A DNA stretch of 64,000 nt from Channa striata (GCA_033026295.1 CM065180.1:17167023-17231022), one strand, 5' to 3'. Counted from the stretch's first letter, positions 47,501 through 60,869 are shown. The notes: a model not told the origin generated them from the letters alone. Program-made: numbers and translations.

Positions 47501-50500
47501 GATGGCAGCAAAACGTTGTTGTTACCAAGGCTCTGTTTTTGCCTCAGGACCCAGGAATCAGCAGCGCCAGCCCTCCTGGAACTTATCCTCCTTTTGATGA
47601 TGGACTGAAACGCGATGTCTTTATTAAAAATGGTACAGGGCAGCTACTTATAGGGAAGGTGAGACTTCTTTTTCTGGGATTTTATGCTTTGCTTTCCCAC
47701 TTGTCTGTGGTTGTCATGATCAATGCCATTTTGTGTGTGAAGGTCTGGCCTGGTCCAACAGCCTTTCCTGACTTCACCAACCCAGAAACCAGACAGTGGT
47801 GGGAGGACTGCATTAGAGATTTTTATTCGAAAGTTACTGTTGATGGTCTGTGGATTGTGAGTATGCACATAAAGCACATCATCAAATAAAACATGTTGCA
47901 TACAATGTGTCTAGAACCTAATGGCTGTGATTTCACTTCTTAAGTGTACTCTGTTCTGTTTTTAGTTTGGTTTGCATCTTGCATGACAGACCAACTTATG
48001 CTTTATTTGTCCAGGATATGAATGAACCAGCCAATTTTGTCCAGGGCTCGGTGGACGGCTGCCCTGACATTGACCTTGAGAAACCCCCTTACACACCTAG
48101 TAAGTGTACTTTATCAGCATTGCACATTACTAACATTTGAAGGCATACCAGCATTTGTTCTATTATGTTTACATTCATAAATATCAATAGTCATTCAAAT
48201 GTCTACTGATACATAATACGTGTTCACACAGTTACATATAGTTTTTGCATTAATTTCTACTCTGTGTATGTGTCTGACTGTCATATAAACAGGGGTGGTT
48301 GGAGGCCAGTTGAACTCAGGAACTCTTTGTATGTCAGCTCAGCAGAAGCTGTCAACACACTACAACCTACACAATATGTATGGATTGATGGAAGCATATG
48401 CCACACACAGGTTAGATCCTGCAGCAACCAGAATGCAGTTTGGAGAAGCTGGCGCTAAGACAAACATTCCAGTTTCATTTTTGAACTTAGCTGACTGGAG
48501 CCCAATGTGACAAAACAGAATACCCAGTTCTTATTTCACTTTCGTTGTCTGCACTCTACTGTGTTCATTCTGGGGCTGCCTGCCTTCACAGTACTCTTAT
48601 AAAAGTGCGAGGTAAAAGACCCTTTGTCCTGTCTCGCTCCTCTTACCCTGGGATTGGATGCTTCTCTGGAGTGTGGACAGGAGATGTCAGGAGTGACTGG
48701 GAGCAGCTTCGATACTCCATCCCCGGTGAGGACATGTAGTTTCTAAAACTTGTTTTGGTGTAAATTATGCAGTAGTTTACTGTCTAAAATCTAATAATAC
48801 TGAATGTGAACTTTTCTTTTAACTTTCTGAAGAGAACACATTATGTCTGATTTAAAATGACCCTTGGCACCTGTTCCCCCCCAGCCGTGCTGCGGTTCAG
48901 CCTGTTTGGGGTGCCTCTGGTGGGGGCGGACATCTGTGGCTTTGGAGGTAATACCACTGAAGAGTTGTGTGTAAGATGGATGCAGCTTGGCGCCTTCTAC
49001 CCATTCATGAGAAACCACAATGACAAGCCAAATGCTGTAAGAGACACTCTCTGTGTTTTACCCTGTGTGTGTACCTTATCCTGGTATCTGTTTGCAGACT
49101 TGTCTACACCCAAATATGTATACTGTACGTGTAAACATCTTTTGTAACAGAGTCAGATCAGAATCAGAAACGGTTTATTGCCAGGCACAGTTAAGAACAC
49201 TTAACAACACTAGGAATTTGTCTTGGTGTAGGCATGGCACACAACAAAATATGAAAAAATGAAATTATTTACACAAGTACTATAATACAATAAAAGTAAG
49301 AACGTGAATATGTGCAAGTTCAGGGCTGTAAGAGGGCTTCCATGATGAAGTACTGTAGGGGTCTGCTTTTTCCACTGTGTCTTGATCAGTCCCTCTGTTT
49401 CATTTATTATGGATAGAGGTAACTCTATCTCTTGTCATTGTGTGTTTGGTGTTTCTGTCTCCCTCAGCCTCAGGAGCCTTATGTATTTGGTCAGAAGGCG
49501 CAGGCCGCCATGCGGAATGTGTTGAACCTTCGTTACTCTCTCCTTCCATTCCTCTACACACTCTTCCATCATGCTCACACTTCTGCAGACACTGTTGCGA
49601 GGCCGCTCTTCATGGAGTATGTGTCCATGTATTTTATTTGTTTATTTTCTTTTTACTTCACTTAATTGTTTTATCTTATCTGTATTTTTTCATGAAGAAA
49701 ATAGTAAAGATCTATTTGCATTGCTGACTTTCAATTTTAACTTTCACCATTTAGTTTTTTACTCTGTGTGTCTATCCTCAGGTTTCCAACTGACCCTAAC
49801 TGTCAGACCATAGATCAGCAGTTCCTTTGGGGAAGTTCACTTCTCATTAGCCCAGTTTTAGAGCAAGGGGCAGTTGAAGTGACTGCCTATCTGCCCCCCG
49901 GCACTTGGTACAGTCTGCTTGATGTAAGTATATTGGCCCTAATCAACATCAACTGTCTCTCACTGGTATATACTGTAATTCTAAAGTTCATTACAAACTT
50001 TATTTTATTTATTTTTTGTTTTCTAACTGTTAAAGATGGTCATATTATATGATCATATGTCATGTAGGAATGTATTTATTTGAGGTCTGGTCGGATGTGT
50101 TTTACTTTCCCTAGGGGCAATCTTTCCACAGTAAGGGTCAGTACGTGCTCCTGTCAGCCCCTCTGGACACTATCAATGTCCACGTGAGGGAGGGACACAT
50201 TCTCCCACAGCAGGTGGGTGACGCACAGGGCTTCTTTGATTGGTTAAAACAGCAGGTCTCACTCAAAAACCATTAGAAAGTAATCTGTCTACTGCTGCCA
50301 GTGCTGTTTTGTGAGCATCATATTTCAATTTTTTTTATGCTACATGCATCTATAGTAGCTGTAACGTTCAGTGAAACGGCTGTGACTTAACGCCATGTAA
50401 TTAAATGTTGCATCAGGTTGAGTTAATCTGCGTTAAAGTTAAGAAGTTAAAAATGAGCTGAAGTCTGTATAGGGAAAGGCACATTATGTTGTCTTTGATC

Positions 50501-51212
50501 TGGCTTTTCTTGTGAAGGAGCCTGCTTTGACAACCACATCCTCTCGCAGAAACCCTTTCTTCCTGACAGTGGCACTGTCAGCAGGCGGTTGGGCCTGGGG
50601 CAATTTGTTCTGGGATGATGGGGACAGTCTTGACACCTATGAAACAGGAAACTATTGTTATATTACATTCATTGCTGGACAGGTAGGAAAAGATACGGGT
50701 AAAATGTGTTTGCATTTGAAAAGCTGATAAAGCTTTTGTTTGCATTTAACTACTGCAGTCAAAAGTCTAGAACATGATGGAATTATGTTTCAATGTTATT
50801 TTCTGTTGCCCCCATATGATTACCTCTTTTTAACTTCTACTTTACTTCTGCAGTCCCAGCTTGTGAGTGATCCTCACAGGCTAAATGGGGTCCTTGATGA
50901 TTTGGTACTAGGAGGGCTGCGGGTGTTTGGGGTGCGCTCACCCCCTCGCTACGTATTAGCCAATGGTGAAGAAGTCAAGGATTTTATGTACCACACTGAC
51001 ACTGAGGTTAGTTCTCTATAAGTCAGCAATATATCATTTGATGTTTGTCCCCCAGAAATATCATTATGCCATTCTACAGTTGAGTGTATGTCTCTGACTG
51101 TGTATGTATTTGCCTGCTTCAGCTGTCTGTGTCTTTTTTCCCACAGGTTTTGACAGTGACCAGCCTAGCCTTGCCTATGTCAAAGGTGTTCATAGTCCAG
51201 TGGGTTCTCTGA
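44560..51212 (+). CDS. gaa: Lysosomal acid alpha-glucosidase
   Basis: GAA (glycoside hydrolase family 31) breaks down glycogen in lysosomes. Nineteen exons join in phase (44560-45075, 45381-45532, 45616-45781, 45951-46047, 46175-46294, 46488-46606, 46951-47082, 47548-47658, 47743-47856, 48015-48099, 48293-48410, 48592-48725, 48885-49036, 49468-49616, 49782-49923, 50115-50213, 50518-50682, 50854-51006, 51147-51212) for 929 residues; human has 952. The order is a signal peptide (about 1-25), a six-cysteine trefoil domain, the N-terminal beta-domain, the catalytic barrel and C-terminal beta-domains. The nucleophile is Asp510 in WIDMNE (split by an intron) and the acid/base is Asp608 in WTGDV, matching human Asp518 and Asp616 with a constant offset of eight. 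The ATG at 44560 is chosen because a signal peptide follows at once. An in-frame ATG at 44485 lies before a splice acceptor and would bury the signal peptide. No inactivating change is seen. Confidence 0.96.
46659..46735 (+). repeat. tRNA-derived SINE head
   Basis: A box (TAGCTCAGTTGG at 46665-46676) and B box (GGTTCGATCCC from 46714) sit at tRNA spacing, but the ends do not form an acceptor stem. It is therefore a SINE head or remnant and not a tRNA gene. It lies in a gaa intron and no SINE body follows. Confidence 0.6.
49147..49300. repeat. Dispersed retroposon-like repeat (CAGAATCAGAAA ... TTTATTGCC)
   Basis: The repeat starts AGATCAGAATCAGAAACGG, continues TTTATTGCCAGGCACAG and AGGAATTTGTCTTGGTG, then becomes A-rich. 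This is a common fish retroposon 3'-end pattern in reverse orientation. It is intronic in gaa. Confidence 0.5.
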
Positions 51213-51440
51213 TGTTCTGGACTTTGTTGCACATGAGCCTTAGGGAGCCTTGGCATTCTGTGCAGCTGCTGAAAAGGCCAACTTCATTATACTGACAGAC
51301 ACCAGCTGAATTTCTTGATTTATCTTTCATTTTCTATCTCCCTCTTGTTTAAAATGCTAGAAGTAATTTGTTTTTCTTTGTTTTCGTATCTCCTCTCAAA
51401 ATGGATTTACTAATAAAATTGTGGGAAACATTGGGTTGTC
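51213..51440 (+). other. gaa: gaa 3' untranslated region
   Basis: A short 3' untranslated region ends near an AATAAA at 51412-51417, about 200 nt past the stop codon. Confidence 0.6.
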
Positions 51441-52130
51441 TGGTTTCACTTATTGTTCAAAATGACTCTGCAAGATGTTGAGGATAATATTTCAGCATTA
51501 AAAAGGATTCATTGCACCAATGTGTCTTAAGTGACAAAGGCAACAAATAGTCCTAAAGTAAATTTACAGTGAACGCTTAGCGCCCTTACTCATTATTCAA
51601 GAAAATGTTGAAGACAGAACGGACAAAAAACGTCTTTATATGGAACTTTTCATAAAATGAAGTTCTTTAATTAACCGCTGATTTTGGTGCCTTCACCCTG
51701 ACTTATTTGCACCTCATTTGTAATTCCTTTTGGATGAAGTAAATGAGTAAATGAAAATGTAGAAAAGATTTTTTAAATCCCTTTTGCCTAAACGTTGGAG
51801 GCGATAATTTATTGAGGTGTAAAACTATTTATTGCCTAGGCTAAACTGACATTTGATGACTCTTTGCAGCAGTGACGAGATGCTCTGACTCCAGCTCTGG
51901 TCCTGATGATGCGCCAACTGCATCGTAGCTTTTGTCCGTGACCTTAAAAACGTCACTCGATGATGAAAAAGGTCGGAGTTGTATGGATGATGACTTTGGT
52001 TATTATAAAATCTATGTATTCGCATTTTAAAGTGTAACAAGGCCTTGACCAGAAATGTGTTATTTTTAATTGTGAAATCTAAAAATCCCTGTTCGTGTGA
52101 GACAGAAAAAGCGATTGTCATCCGGAAGCA
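51441..52130. other. gaa to tbc1d16 intergenic spacer
   Basis: No gene or repeat that I can support. An open minus-strand frame crosses much of it, but it resembles no known protein. It turns GC- and CpG-rich toward the tbc1d16 promoter. Confidence 0.4.
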
Positions 52131-52560
52131 GCTAAAATAGGGGGATTGGTCTGGGGCTGCCGAGTCAAGTTGGACACTCGGGACCAAATTGCAACAGGAA
52201 GTGAAACAATCGCATCCTACAAATGAAAACGACACGGATCCTCGGAGAGCGCGCGCGCCGGACTCGTCACGAAACGGGAGCTTTAATTTGAAAGCGCCAA
52301 CCGGAAGTGCCGTTTCCCCCTCTAGAACCAGCAGCGGGCAAACGTGTGGTGTCACTGTCGGAAAAACGCACGGATACAAACAAGAGTGGAGCCCGCAACA
52401 GCTGAGCTAAATCAACGGCAGGAAGGAGGCGACACGACGCCGGCTCCTCGGAGATGGACGTCCGACAGGGGCTGTAGACTCCTGCGGCGGGACTGAAGGT
52501 GAGAGCTCCGCGGCGTGGCCCCGCTGCCCGACATCCATCGCCGGTGCGGGAACAGGTGCG
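52131..52560 (+). promoter_or_regulatory. tbc1d16: CpG-rich promoter and probable first exon of tbc1d16
   Basis: CpG density is high (for example GAGAGCGCGCGCGCCGGAC at 52245-52263). A donor at 52499 (GACTGAAG then gtgaga) would end a non-coding first exon. That exon contains a small frame ATGGACGTCCGACAGGGGC...TAG at 52454. The acceptor for the next exon is at 55995. The link between these exons is inferred from splice-site quality and the known TBC1D16 layout. Confidence 0.5.
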
Positions 52561-55500
52561 GGGCAGCAGCCGTTCGTCCGGAGGACACACTGTCGCCTTT
52601 TGCTTAAAACAAGTCTCCAAAGTTGCTCGTAAACGCCAACGGCGGGGAAATTCAAGTGGCAAAGCGCGTCGGCCACTATCCAGGCTGCTAAAGTCAAATA
52701 TTAATATTCAAGATGGTTGTGAGAAGAGTGTCTCAAACACATGGGTGAAATGAGTGCGGGCCCGGGTGCCCCATCCTCTCCTCCGCCTCGGCCGCCTGTC
52801 AGCCGGATGCTCAGCGGGATCCACAGGCCAAACGGAGACACTCACTGCTCAGGCATTTCCTCCAAGTCCTGCCACAGTCTGGACTTCACAAGGTTCCGTG
52901 AGCGTTTGTGAAGGAAGGGGAATACTGACACAAAAAGCTTTTGATCTTTGTTGGAAAATACCGTTGCATTTTAATACCATTATATGAGCCATAATTCCAA
53001 GTCTTATGGCTCATCTTTTGGTTGACTTGAAAGTTTAAATGATCTTGCAATCAAAGGAAATTAACAAATCACAGTGATCAGTGAAGTCAACTGCGTATGG
53101 AACGGTTTCACTGGTTGTTAAGTATTTCTGGCTCTGTCATTTGGTTAGCTCACCTTTCTGTGGTTTATAGGTATATAAGGCAAGAAAGTCTCAAATCAAA
53201 TCCTAGATCAGACTTACGCTACTCCCAGAGAGTTATGTTTGCAATTTCAGAATGCGCCTAAACTATAACCTTTTACAGGTGAACTTAGTTTGAGCTTCAT
53301 CTAAACTTTTGCACATGTCCAACTGTTCAACATTTCAGAAATTATTGCACAGCTGTTCTCTAAAAAGGCGATTCACAGCATTAATTCATTAATGTGGTTC
53401 GATGACAGTTTGTAATTAAACATTCCTCTTCATCATGCTGTTCATGCACCTCACAAGTGACAAGTTATTGAGGCAGTAACAGTTTTTGTTGTAGTAAAGA
53501 CGCCGCTGTTGTAAGCTTTTGTTTCCATAAATAGTTTGAGATGAAGAAATGATCATTGTATGCTTCTACTTTATTCCCTAACTCCATGGTATTATATCAC
53601 TGTAGCATTAACGTTTTTCATTTCGCATACATTTTATCTGAAATATTGAATATCCCTAACTTTTTGTGAGCAGCACATGTGCCTGACACCATTTCAACAG
53701 AGTTAGTGGAGGAGGGTTTATGCGTGTCTAAGGATTTATTTTGATATTTGCAGCCTCTTCAGGCTGATGCATTGGTATTTTAAGGTAGATAATCACATTA
53801 CGGTCCAAAAAACGCTTTTGCTGAAGTATGTTTTCTATGATTTATTATGCATATTCACATTTAGCAAAGCCTGCACACATCGCAGTTCATTCATTCATCT
53901 CCCCGTAAAGATGGCCCATAACTTACCCGGCGTGTGCACATGAACCTTGCTTGTCTGGCTTCTTTCTGGCTTGTCAACTTTCTGTTGCCATGGGCACGTT
54001 AGTATACAATACAGATGAAACGGTGGCTTACTATATTGGCTCCTTTATTCCGATGTCAGCCGGAACTCTCAGCGTAGCCCAGAGGTGCAATGATGAGCTT
54101 TCAGGTTCCATATTCCCAGCTAAGTTTTCACAGTGTAGGGTTTTATTTAAATGTCTCTGCTTTTGCCAGAGGATCTGTTAGAGGTTTGTTTAAAAATGTC
54201 AGGGATCCTACAGGTCACAGTGGGACTGGGATGGTGTTTCAGTCCCAGGGATGTGAGTCATTTGATAATTCAGTGAAAGGTCAGAGAGGAGAGGCAGAGT
54301 GTGACTACTCCGAGGTGCTGACAGAATAAGAGATGAAGCGAGAGCGGTCTGTCTTTGAACCAGCCAGCCTCGAGGAACCCTATCAAACTGACCCGGGTTG
54401 CCCCGTAATCACATATACTGTAGACCAAAATAACCACTGGATAGTGACACAACAGTGAATATGTTATTGCTGTCGAGAGGCAACTGAAAATAGCTGTGTG
54501 TCATGTTTAAGACCTCAGCCTGTCATTATGCACAGTGTGAGCAGGCGACATGATTCTCGGTTTGTGTCTGCTGCAGATTCAGAGTATGTAAACAGGATTT
54601 AGGCATTCAAGCTTATTTACACATGGGTTAGTCTAGTGCTGTTTGAAGCAGTTAGCATGCAAATAACTCAGTGTCCAATAATATTCAGTAGTAATATTGT
54701 GGTTTACAGCATAGAGAATCTGAAACTTTGACCCTAAAGTAATAATGCCAAACATTTGCTGGTTCCAGGTTCTAACTGTAATGATTTTCATATTCTTTGT
54801 TTTTATATACTTTTATAATGAATATATATTTTGAGTTGTCCGAAAAGATTACCTCGACCGTTAAGAAATTTGATGGGCACATTTGTTTTAACATGATTAA
54901 TAATTAGAGTTAATCCAAAAATAAAATACAAATAACTATTAGTTGCAGGAATCTGCTGCTGCTGTCTGCCAGACGAACTGCGTGCATGATAAACTCTGAC
55001 CCATAAAACACCCACACTCCCACTTTTTAAAACATAAACCGAACTGTGGCCCACAGTAGGTTTCTTCTTTGAGGTCGTGCCTGAATTTCGTGCCAGCAGC
55101 CTTCCTGTCTGAGGTCTGGCATCAGGAAGTGGGGTGCCTGCTTAATCAGGCAGAGGTAAACATGCCCTGTGAGGAGAAAGGAGGGGAAAATTCCTCAGAT
55201 TGACTGGGGCATGTGTCAGTGTGTTCACCCAACAAGAAAAAAAAAAAAGGTTAATCATATGAATACAGACGTGTCAAAGCTAAGAGGAAGAACTGGTGAG
55301 TTCAGTGAGATGATGGAGCAGAAGCAACAATAGAACGTTTAAGTTTATTTGCTTTTACTCGAGGCTTCAATCATTTCAAAGGAGAAGGCCTTCAATAGCA
55401 CCCCATGCTGCAAGATCAAAAGAGCTGCTTTACTTTTTGCTTGGCAGGACGTTTCTCTCATCACACAAACCGCTCTTTCTGAAGCAGACCAGTGAAACCC

Positions 55501-55995
55501 GGCTGGTGTGACGTGCTTCTCCCAGTACAGCGCTGATGTAGATCACATCAGTTGCCCGCTGATAACAGTTTGGAGTTTCACACAGATGTGGTTCAGTGTG
55601 TTTGCTCTTGTCCTCTGTGTGTGTGTACCTACCGATGTGTGTGTTTACAAAAGGTGGGACGCATCCGTGTCTACAGCACCTGTGAATGTGTTGGTAGGTG
55701 TGGGCGTGTGCAAAGGAAATGTGGCACAGGGAACTGCTGAACAAGTACAGAAGGGTGAGGGGGATCCTGGGGTGGAGTGCTGCAGTAAGGACACTGCAGT
55801 AAAGTACAAGCACGTGTGACAGAGAAGGGGGGTGTAGGTGAGGGTCTTTGCAGTTTTATGAAGCCAAGTTGTGTCACACCATTCAATAATTCATATTTCC
55901 TTTTCTCTCTTACATTATTCTATCTTGTCCTTTGCTGCTCTTTGACACTCTTATGCCATTTCATGTGTTTTCTGTTCCCATATCTCCATATTCAG
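52561..55995 (+). other. tbc1d16: tbc1d16 intron 1
   Basis: About 3.4 kb of intron holding short TG-rich stretches near 55610-55650. No coding exon or RNA gene is supported. Confidence 0.45.
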
Positions 55996-56027
55996 AGGAT
56001 GGGCCCAGTGTCCTGGTACCTGAGGAG

Positions 56028-59000
56028 ATGTCTTTGGGTCGGCTCCTTCGGCGTGCCTCCTCCAAGGCCTCCGACCTCCTGACCTTTAACCCGGGGGCGG
56101 GGGGCTCATCGTTACGCTCTGGCCTGGATGGCGAGATCATCTTCTCTAAAAATAATGTTTGCGTGCACCCTGCGGAGCCCCTGCCTGGACTGGCTGAGCA
56201 CCATCCAGGTTAGGCTAAAGACTGAAATCTGTTCATTTATATTATGAATACAATTATGAATTATGAATAGCTGAGTGGAAATCAACCCAGCTAGAACAGT
56301 ATCCCCTGAAGCATAGTTGTTAGTAAGACTAATGTTGAGTTTAGAAACGATCAGGTGCAGTTGCTTTAATTGTAGTGTGATCATTACACAATCCTGCAAA
56401 ATCCTTGAACCCCTTTAAAGAGCATCTATAAGAGCAAAATGAATGAAAAAATAATATGACGTAAAATAAAAATATTAAGGATAAATAGCCCAGAAGATCA
56501 TTTTGCTAAAGACCTAGGAAAAGAAGCTGTGACCGTTTTTAGCGCTCTCACTTTTTGCTAAATGCATTACAGTATCAAATTAATTCAAAAACAATTTTTT
56601 TTATATAGTAGTTTTCATACAGATTAATGCAATTTGAAATCTGTAACTGATTATCGGAAGGTTGATGAAAAGGCAGATGTAACGAGGGCAATTAAAGACA
56701 AAAACAATGATAATAAAGCCAACAGAGACAGAAAACAAATGTTAATATTAGATTAGATTAGATTAGATTCAACTTTATTGTCATTACACATGTACAAGTA
56801 CAAGGCAACGAAATGCAGTTTATGTCTAACCAGAAGTGCAATAAGCAGCAAGTGCAGGATATAGGTTATAAATTACCTCGAGAAAATACGTACACAAGAA
56901 ATTATGGATCATATTTACAGATGCTATGAACATACTATACAGGGTGTTGTTAACTAATATGGCACATCAAACAAGGACAATAAGACAAAAGAATAAAAAC
57001 ATATATATTATTATAATAAATAAAAATGATAAAAACCAATTAACTCAAATAAAAAACAAAGGTGACTAAAAGACGGCTTGGACTTTATAACAGGTGTAAT
57101 GTTCTCTCCTTCTGGTCTTTGTCAGGAGTCTGGCAGAGGCTTGAATCAACTGTAACTGGTTTATGAGGTATTTGGGTAGAGACCAGAGAGGAGAGCGTTG
57201 CAACAGCCCAGTCGGCTGGATTTAAACGCATGCATTAATCTCTGTGTCACTCAGAGAGAGAAATGGCTGCACATTAGAAATACTTTTCAGCAGATTTGGT
57301 GGCAAAGCCGACACGAGCCTTTAAATTCAATTCTGAGTCAAAGATGAGACAGAGATTTCTGGCCATTTGGCTTTGTGGATAGTTTTTCTCTCTGAGCCTT
57401 TGAACCAATAACTGAAATCTCAGGCTTGTCCTGGTTGAACTGCTAGACGTTCTGTAACATTGATGCAATAATGCTAACAATAGATTTTAAAAGGGCATCA
57501 ATATGCCGAGTGTCATCGTGAAACACAGCTACATAAAGCAGATTGTTATCAGCATAGTTATGTAAGGCGATGCATGTCTCCTGGGGACACCCCCCGGACG
57601 TAACAAATACAAATTTAAAAGTAGTGGCTCTAAAATGTATCCCTGGGGAACACTGTATGTAATTTCAGAAGTTTTGAATGTGTTTGCAATAGTGTCAGGT
57701 CATCTTCATCAGCTACATTACTTAATTTTTTTCAGTGTAAACAGACATCTTTACGTGAATTAAGTTACAACTACATATATGAAAAACCACAGTGTGCGCT
57801 CTTTGATTCCTGACGTAACTGTAGTTTATGTTGCTCCCTGCAGGCTACCTGTGTGTGCACGTGGAGAAAGATGACAGCCTGGGCACTACTCTCGTTCTGA
57901 CCTGGGTGCCCAACTCCCGCATCCAGAGGCAGGATGAAGAGGCGATGCGTTACATCACGCCTGAAAGCTCCCCTGTACGCAGGAATGCACGCCGCCGAGG
58001 CAGACGGTACGTAAAGTCATCCGTACTGTGTGTCCTTATTATGTGAATTTTTAAAATGTCTAGGTTCTAAAATGTTGTTCAGGCATCAGAACAGATCAAG
58101 TCCACAAACTACATTTAAATATGTTGGAGACATTTCCATTTTTTGTGATTAGAGATCGTGATCTGTATTTATCACTTTAATTAATTATGCAAAATGGTTT
58201 TTAACTCAGTTAATGTTTCCGTTTTCATGATAATCAATCATATACCTCTTAAAGTAATGCATAGTTTTAAACTTAACCTCAAATTTGAAACATTTTTTCA
58301 ATAATATGCAATCCTCGTAAAGTATTATACATTCAGTAGGGCTTTCCTGTACAATACTGAATATCCTATATTGTTAATAATCCCTCACCGTGGTAAAAAT
58401 TTGCCATGTGTGATTGATTATACAGCTGGGCAACCACTTACACAAACAATAATGTGGACACAAGGCTACAAACGGAACAAGCATGGTGGAAGGTCAAGTT
58501 CTTGAAAAAGTTCAAGGTTAATTCTAATTCCAGAGTTAATTCTGGAAAATAGCTTTTCTCCTGTTATTTTGAAATGACTCTGCAACAAAATAGATGTGAA
58601 TCAAACATCCATCATTTGTGTCAGAAACCCGAACCAGCAAACACATCAAGTTTGTTCCGCACCTTAAACGCAAAAAGCACCACTGTAAAGGTAGAATTAT
58701 ACTGGAGCATATAAACCCGGACAATACGATGTGTGGAGATGTGCATTGAACAAGCTCATTGGACGTCTGGAGCTGGGATCGAAACGAGAAAGGAACCAGA
58801 AAGAAGAGCTGAAAATTAAAAGAAAACAAGCGTAACGGTTTATACCTGTTTAGATGTGCACACTGGTTTTATGTAATTTTTATATATGTTCAGTCTTTTT
58901 CACTGTTTTGAGTTGCCATCCAAATAAAATGTCTCCACAAAAAAGCTGTATTTTATTAGAACACAACAGGAGCCCACGTTAATGTTTTGAGATGTGTATT

Positions 59001-59497
59001 TTATTTTATATAACTTTATATAACTTTATTTACAAAGGAAAATAGAAAAGGCTGTGTGAGACAAACTCACTTGAGTCATAAACGTTTGTTATCTTTAAGG
59101 AAAGAATAATGATTTGGACTATATTGGGATAATCATCAGTATTACTGATTTAGAAAAAAATGATCACGCTAAGACTTTCTGATGCTGCCCACCCCTACTC
59201 ATACATTAAACTCTGTGTTCACTTCAGACCCCACTCCCGCCCTCCAGCAGCCCAGGAGGAAGATGAAGATGAAGAGCGGAACGTAGCCTGCAGCACCGAT
59301 ATCTCCTCCCAGCAGCAGCCGTTGCCCTCAGCTGGCGAGGAAGGCGATGAAGGCTCCTGTGAGCTGTCAGACGAAGTGAGCCGGGACAGCACCATAGGTT
59401 CAGACTCGGACACCTTCTCCTCTCCCTTCTGCTTGTCCCCGGTCAGTGAGGCCCTGTGTGAGAGCAGCGGCTCCGTCTTCCTGGACAATGAAACCAG
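56028..59497 (+). CDS. tbc1d16: TBC1 domain family member 16, 3' partial
   Basis: TBC1D16 is a Rab GTPase-activating protein (reported for Rab4A in receptor recycling). Three coding exons are present: 56028-56208, 57844-58006 and 59228-59497, phases 0/1/2, giving 204 residues and two bases of the next codon. The start MSLGRLLRRASSKASDLL, then DGEIIFSKNNVCVHP, VPNSRIQRQDEEAMRYITPESSPV and SDSDTFSSPFCLSP, matches the human N-terminus closely. The linker between exons 3 and 4 is shorter than in human. The PH-like and TBC catalytic exons are not in the window. After 59497 the human protein continues into a region I could not find before 64000. An out-of-frame ATG at 55999 in the same exon overlaps the main start. 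Confidence 0.93.
56747..57690 (-). mobile_element. L2/Rex-like non-LTR retrotransposon fragment
   Basis: On the minus strand, translation around 57650-57590 gives VPQGYILEPLL. Lower down (57430-57270) come pieces equivalent to FNQDKPEISVIGSKA and LIFDSELNLKARVGFATKSAEKYF, the palm and thumb region of an L2/Rex-type reverse transcriptase with frameshifts and stops. The low-coordinate end is a (TTAGA)n-type run (56747-56768) followed by AACTTTATTGTCATTACAC, the usual 3' tail of such elements in reverse. Whether tail and coding part are one insertion is inferred. It lies in a tbc1d16 intron. Confidence 0.7.
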
Positions 59498-60708
59498 GTC
59501 AGTGAAAGCTAGGAAACAGGCTTCATTTATCATCTGTGTTATTATTTTTACACAGTGGATTTCAGCTTTATCTCTGTCTCAGCCATATCGCGTGTTTTAC
59601 CTGGTAAAGTGGTAAACGGAAAAACAATTTTAACTTTAACGTCTCAAAAATTATTTGTTAAATTCCTCTAAAGGCCTTTTCACTGGTTAATTCAGTAATC
59701 AGAGCTTTGTGATTGTTTACTTTGATATGATTTGCAGAGTCTATGGTTTTTGACACACTTCATTTATCCTTTTATCACATTTTAGTGTTTTGCCGTGATT
59801 ATCATACACCAGCTGTTTAATTCTGGTGTCACTGCACAACACTAACTGTGGTGAAGACAGCTGTGCACCAGCTCTGTGCTTTCAAATCTTCCTGCAATGT
59901 CCTTTATGTGATTATTATGTTCCATCCATTTCTTACACGGGCTCACTTCTGTATACTGGAGCCTTTTAGAGCTTAAGTTTGCTATTGAATCTCATTACTA
60001 CTACAGTTTGACTTTATCCTTTGAACCCTACAGGTTTATTATAAATAACTGTCCAAAGGTTCTTTAAAAAGCTGTCCATGGCATTTTTTTAGAAATATGC
60101 AAGGCCTCAAGACCATCAAGCCACACTCCAAATGTATTGTTTATTTAGCAATAATTTTAATGTATGTAAATGCAAGCCACACCTCCCCACAGCCTAGGGC
60201 TTGAAATTACGAGCAGACACTCTTGTGTTGAATATGGAAGAATTTTTTTGTCGTTTGGTGTATAAAATTTAAAAACAGTTGATGTCAGTTGATAAGGCTG
60301 ACATGTGATGGTCACTGTCTCAGATATAGTTTATGTGTGCAGCTGCTGAGCAAAAAAAAAAGGAACATAACATGAAAAATCATTAACAACAACAAGTCCT
60401 TTAAATACAGTTATGCAAATGTTTAGATTCAGCTTTAAATAGCCGGTGATGATATAGGAAGTGATATGGGGAAGACATCTGCAAACAGAGCCTCACCTGT
60501 GGTATTAGAAATAATAAAACCCACTCCTCAGTAATTGTCAACCTACGTTAAAAGCATTTTTAAAAATAAATTATAATTTTCTATATTATGTATGTAAACT
60601 AAATGTGCAATTCTCTTTGTGACTAATTGTTGATTAATCATTGTTGTGATCACTCTTCTCTATTCTTTTCCTTATATACTTCTATATACGGTCATATCCT
60701 GCTGACAG

Positions 60709-60808
60709 GTCAACAGGGCTTGAAGTGGGTCAGGCTTACAATGAATGGGACGAGCACCATCTGCTGGACCACCTGATAAACTACTACAAACATGCTGCTG
60801 CACTGTAA
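60709..60808 (+). other. Candidate alternative last exon of tbc1d16
   Basis: Acceptor cctgctgacag is followed by a frame in the right phase for the donor at 59498. It reads RSTGLEVGQAYNEWDEHHLL and on to a TAA, 32 codons in all counting the junction codon. It resembles nothing I know in TBC1D16, whose standard protein continues differently. An AATAAA at 61179-61184 could end such a transcript. It may also be a chance frame. Confidence 0.3.
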
Positions 60809-60869
60809 AGTTTTCATTTCAGACTGATCATTACGGTACAAACGTGAGAGCAAGTGTGGAGCTAAAGGT

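Noticed and set aside
51825..52379. 184-codon open frame on the minus strand upstream of tbc1d16
   Set aside because: No recognisable domain. It runs from AT-rich spacer into the CpG-rich promoter of the opposite strand, where stop codons are scarce.
52267..52697. Two overlapping minus-strand frames in the CpG island
   Set aside because: GC-rich promoter sequence lacks stops by composition; the Arg/Pro/Ser-rich translations look like no protein.
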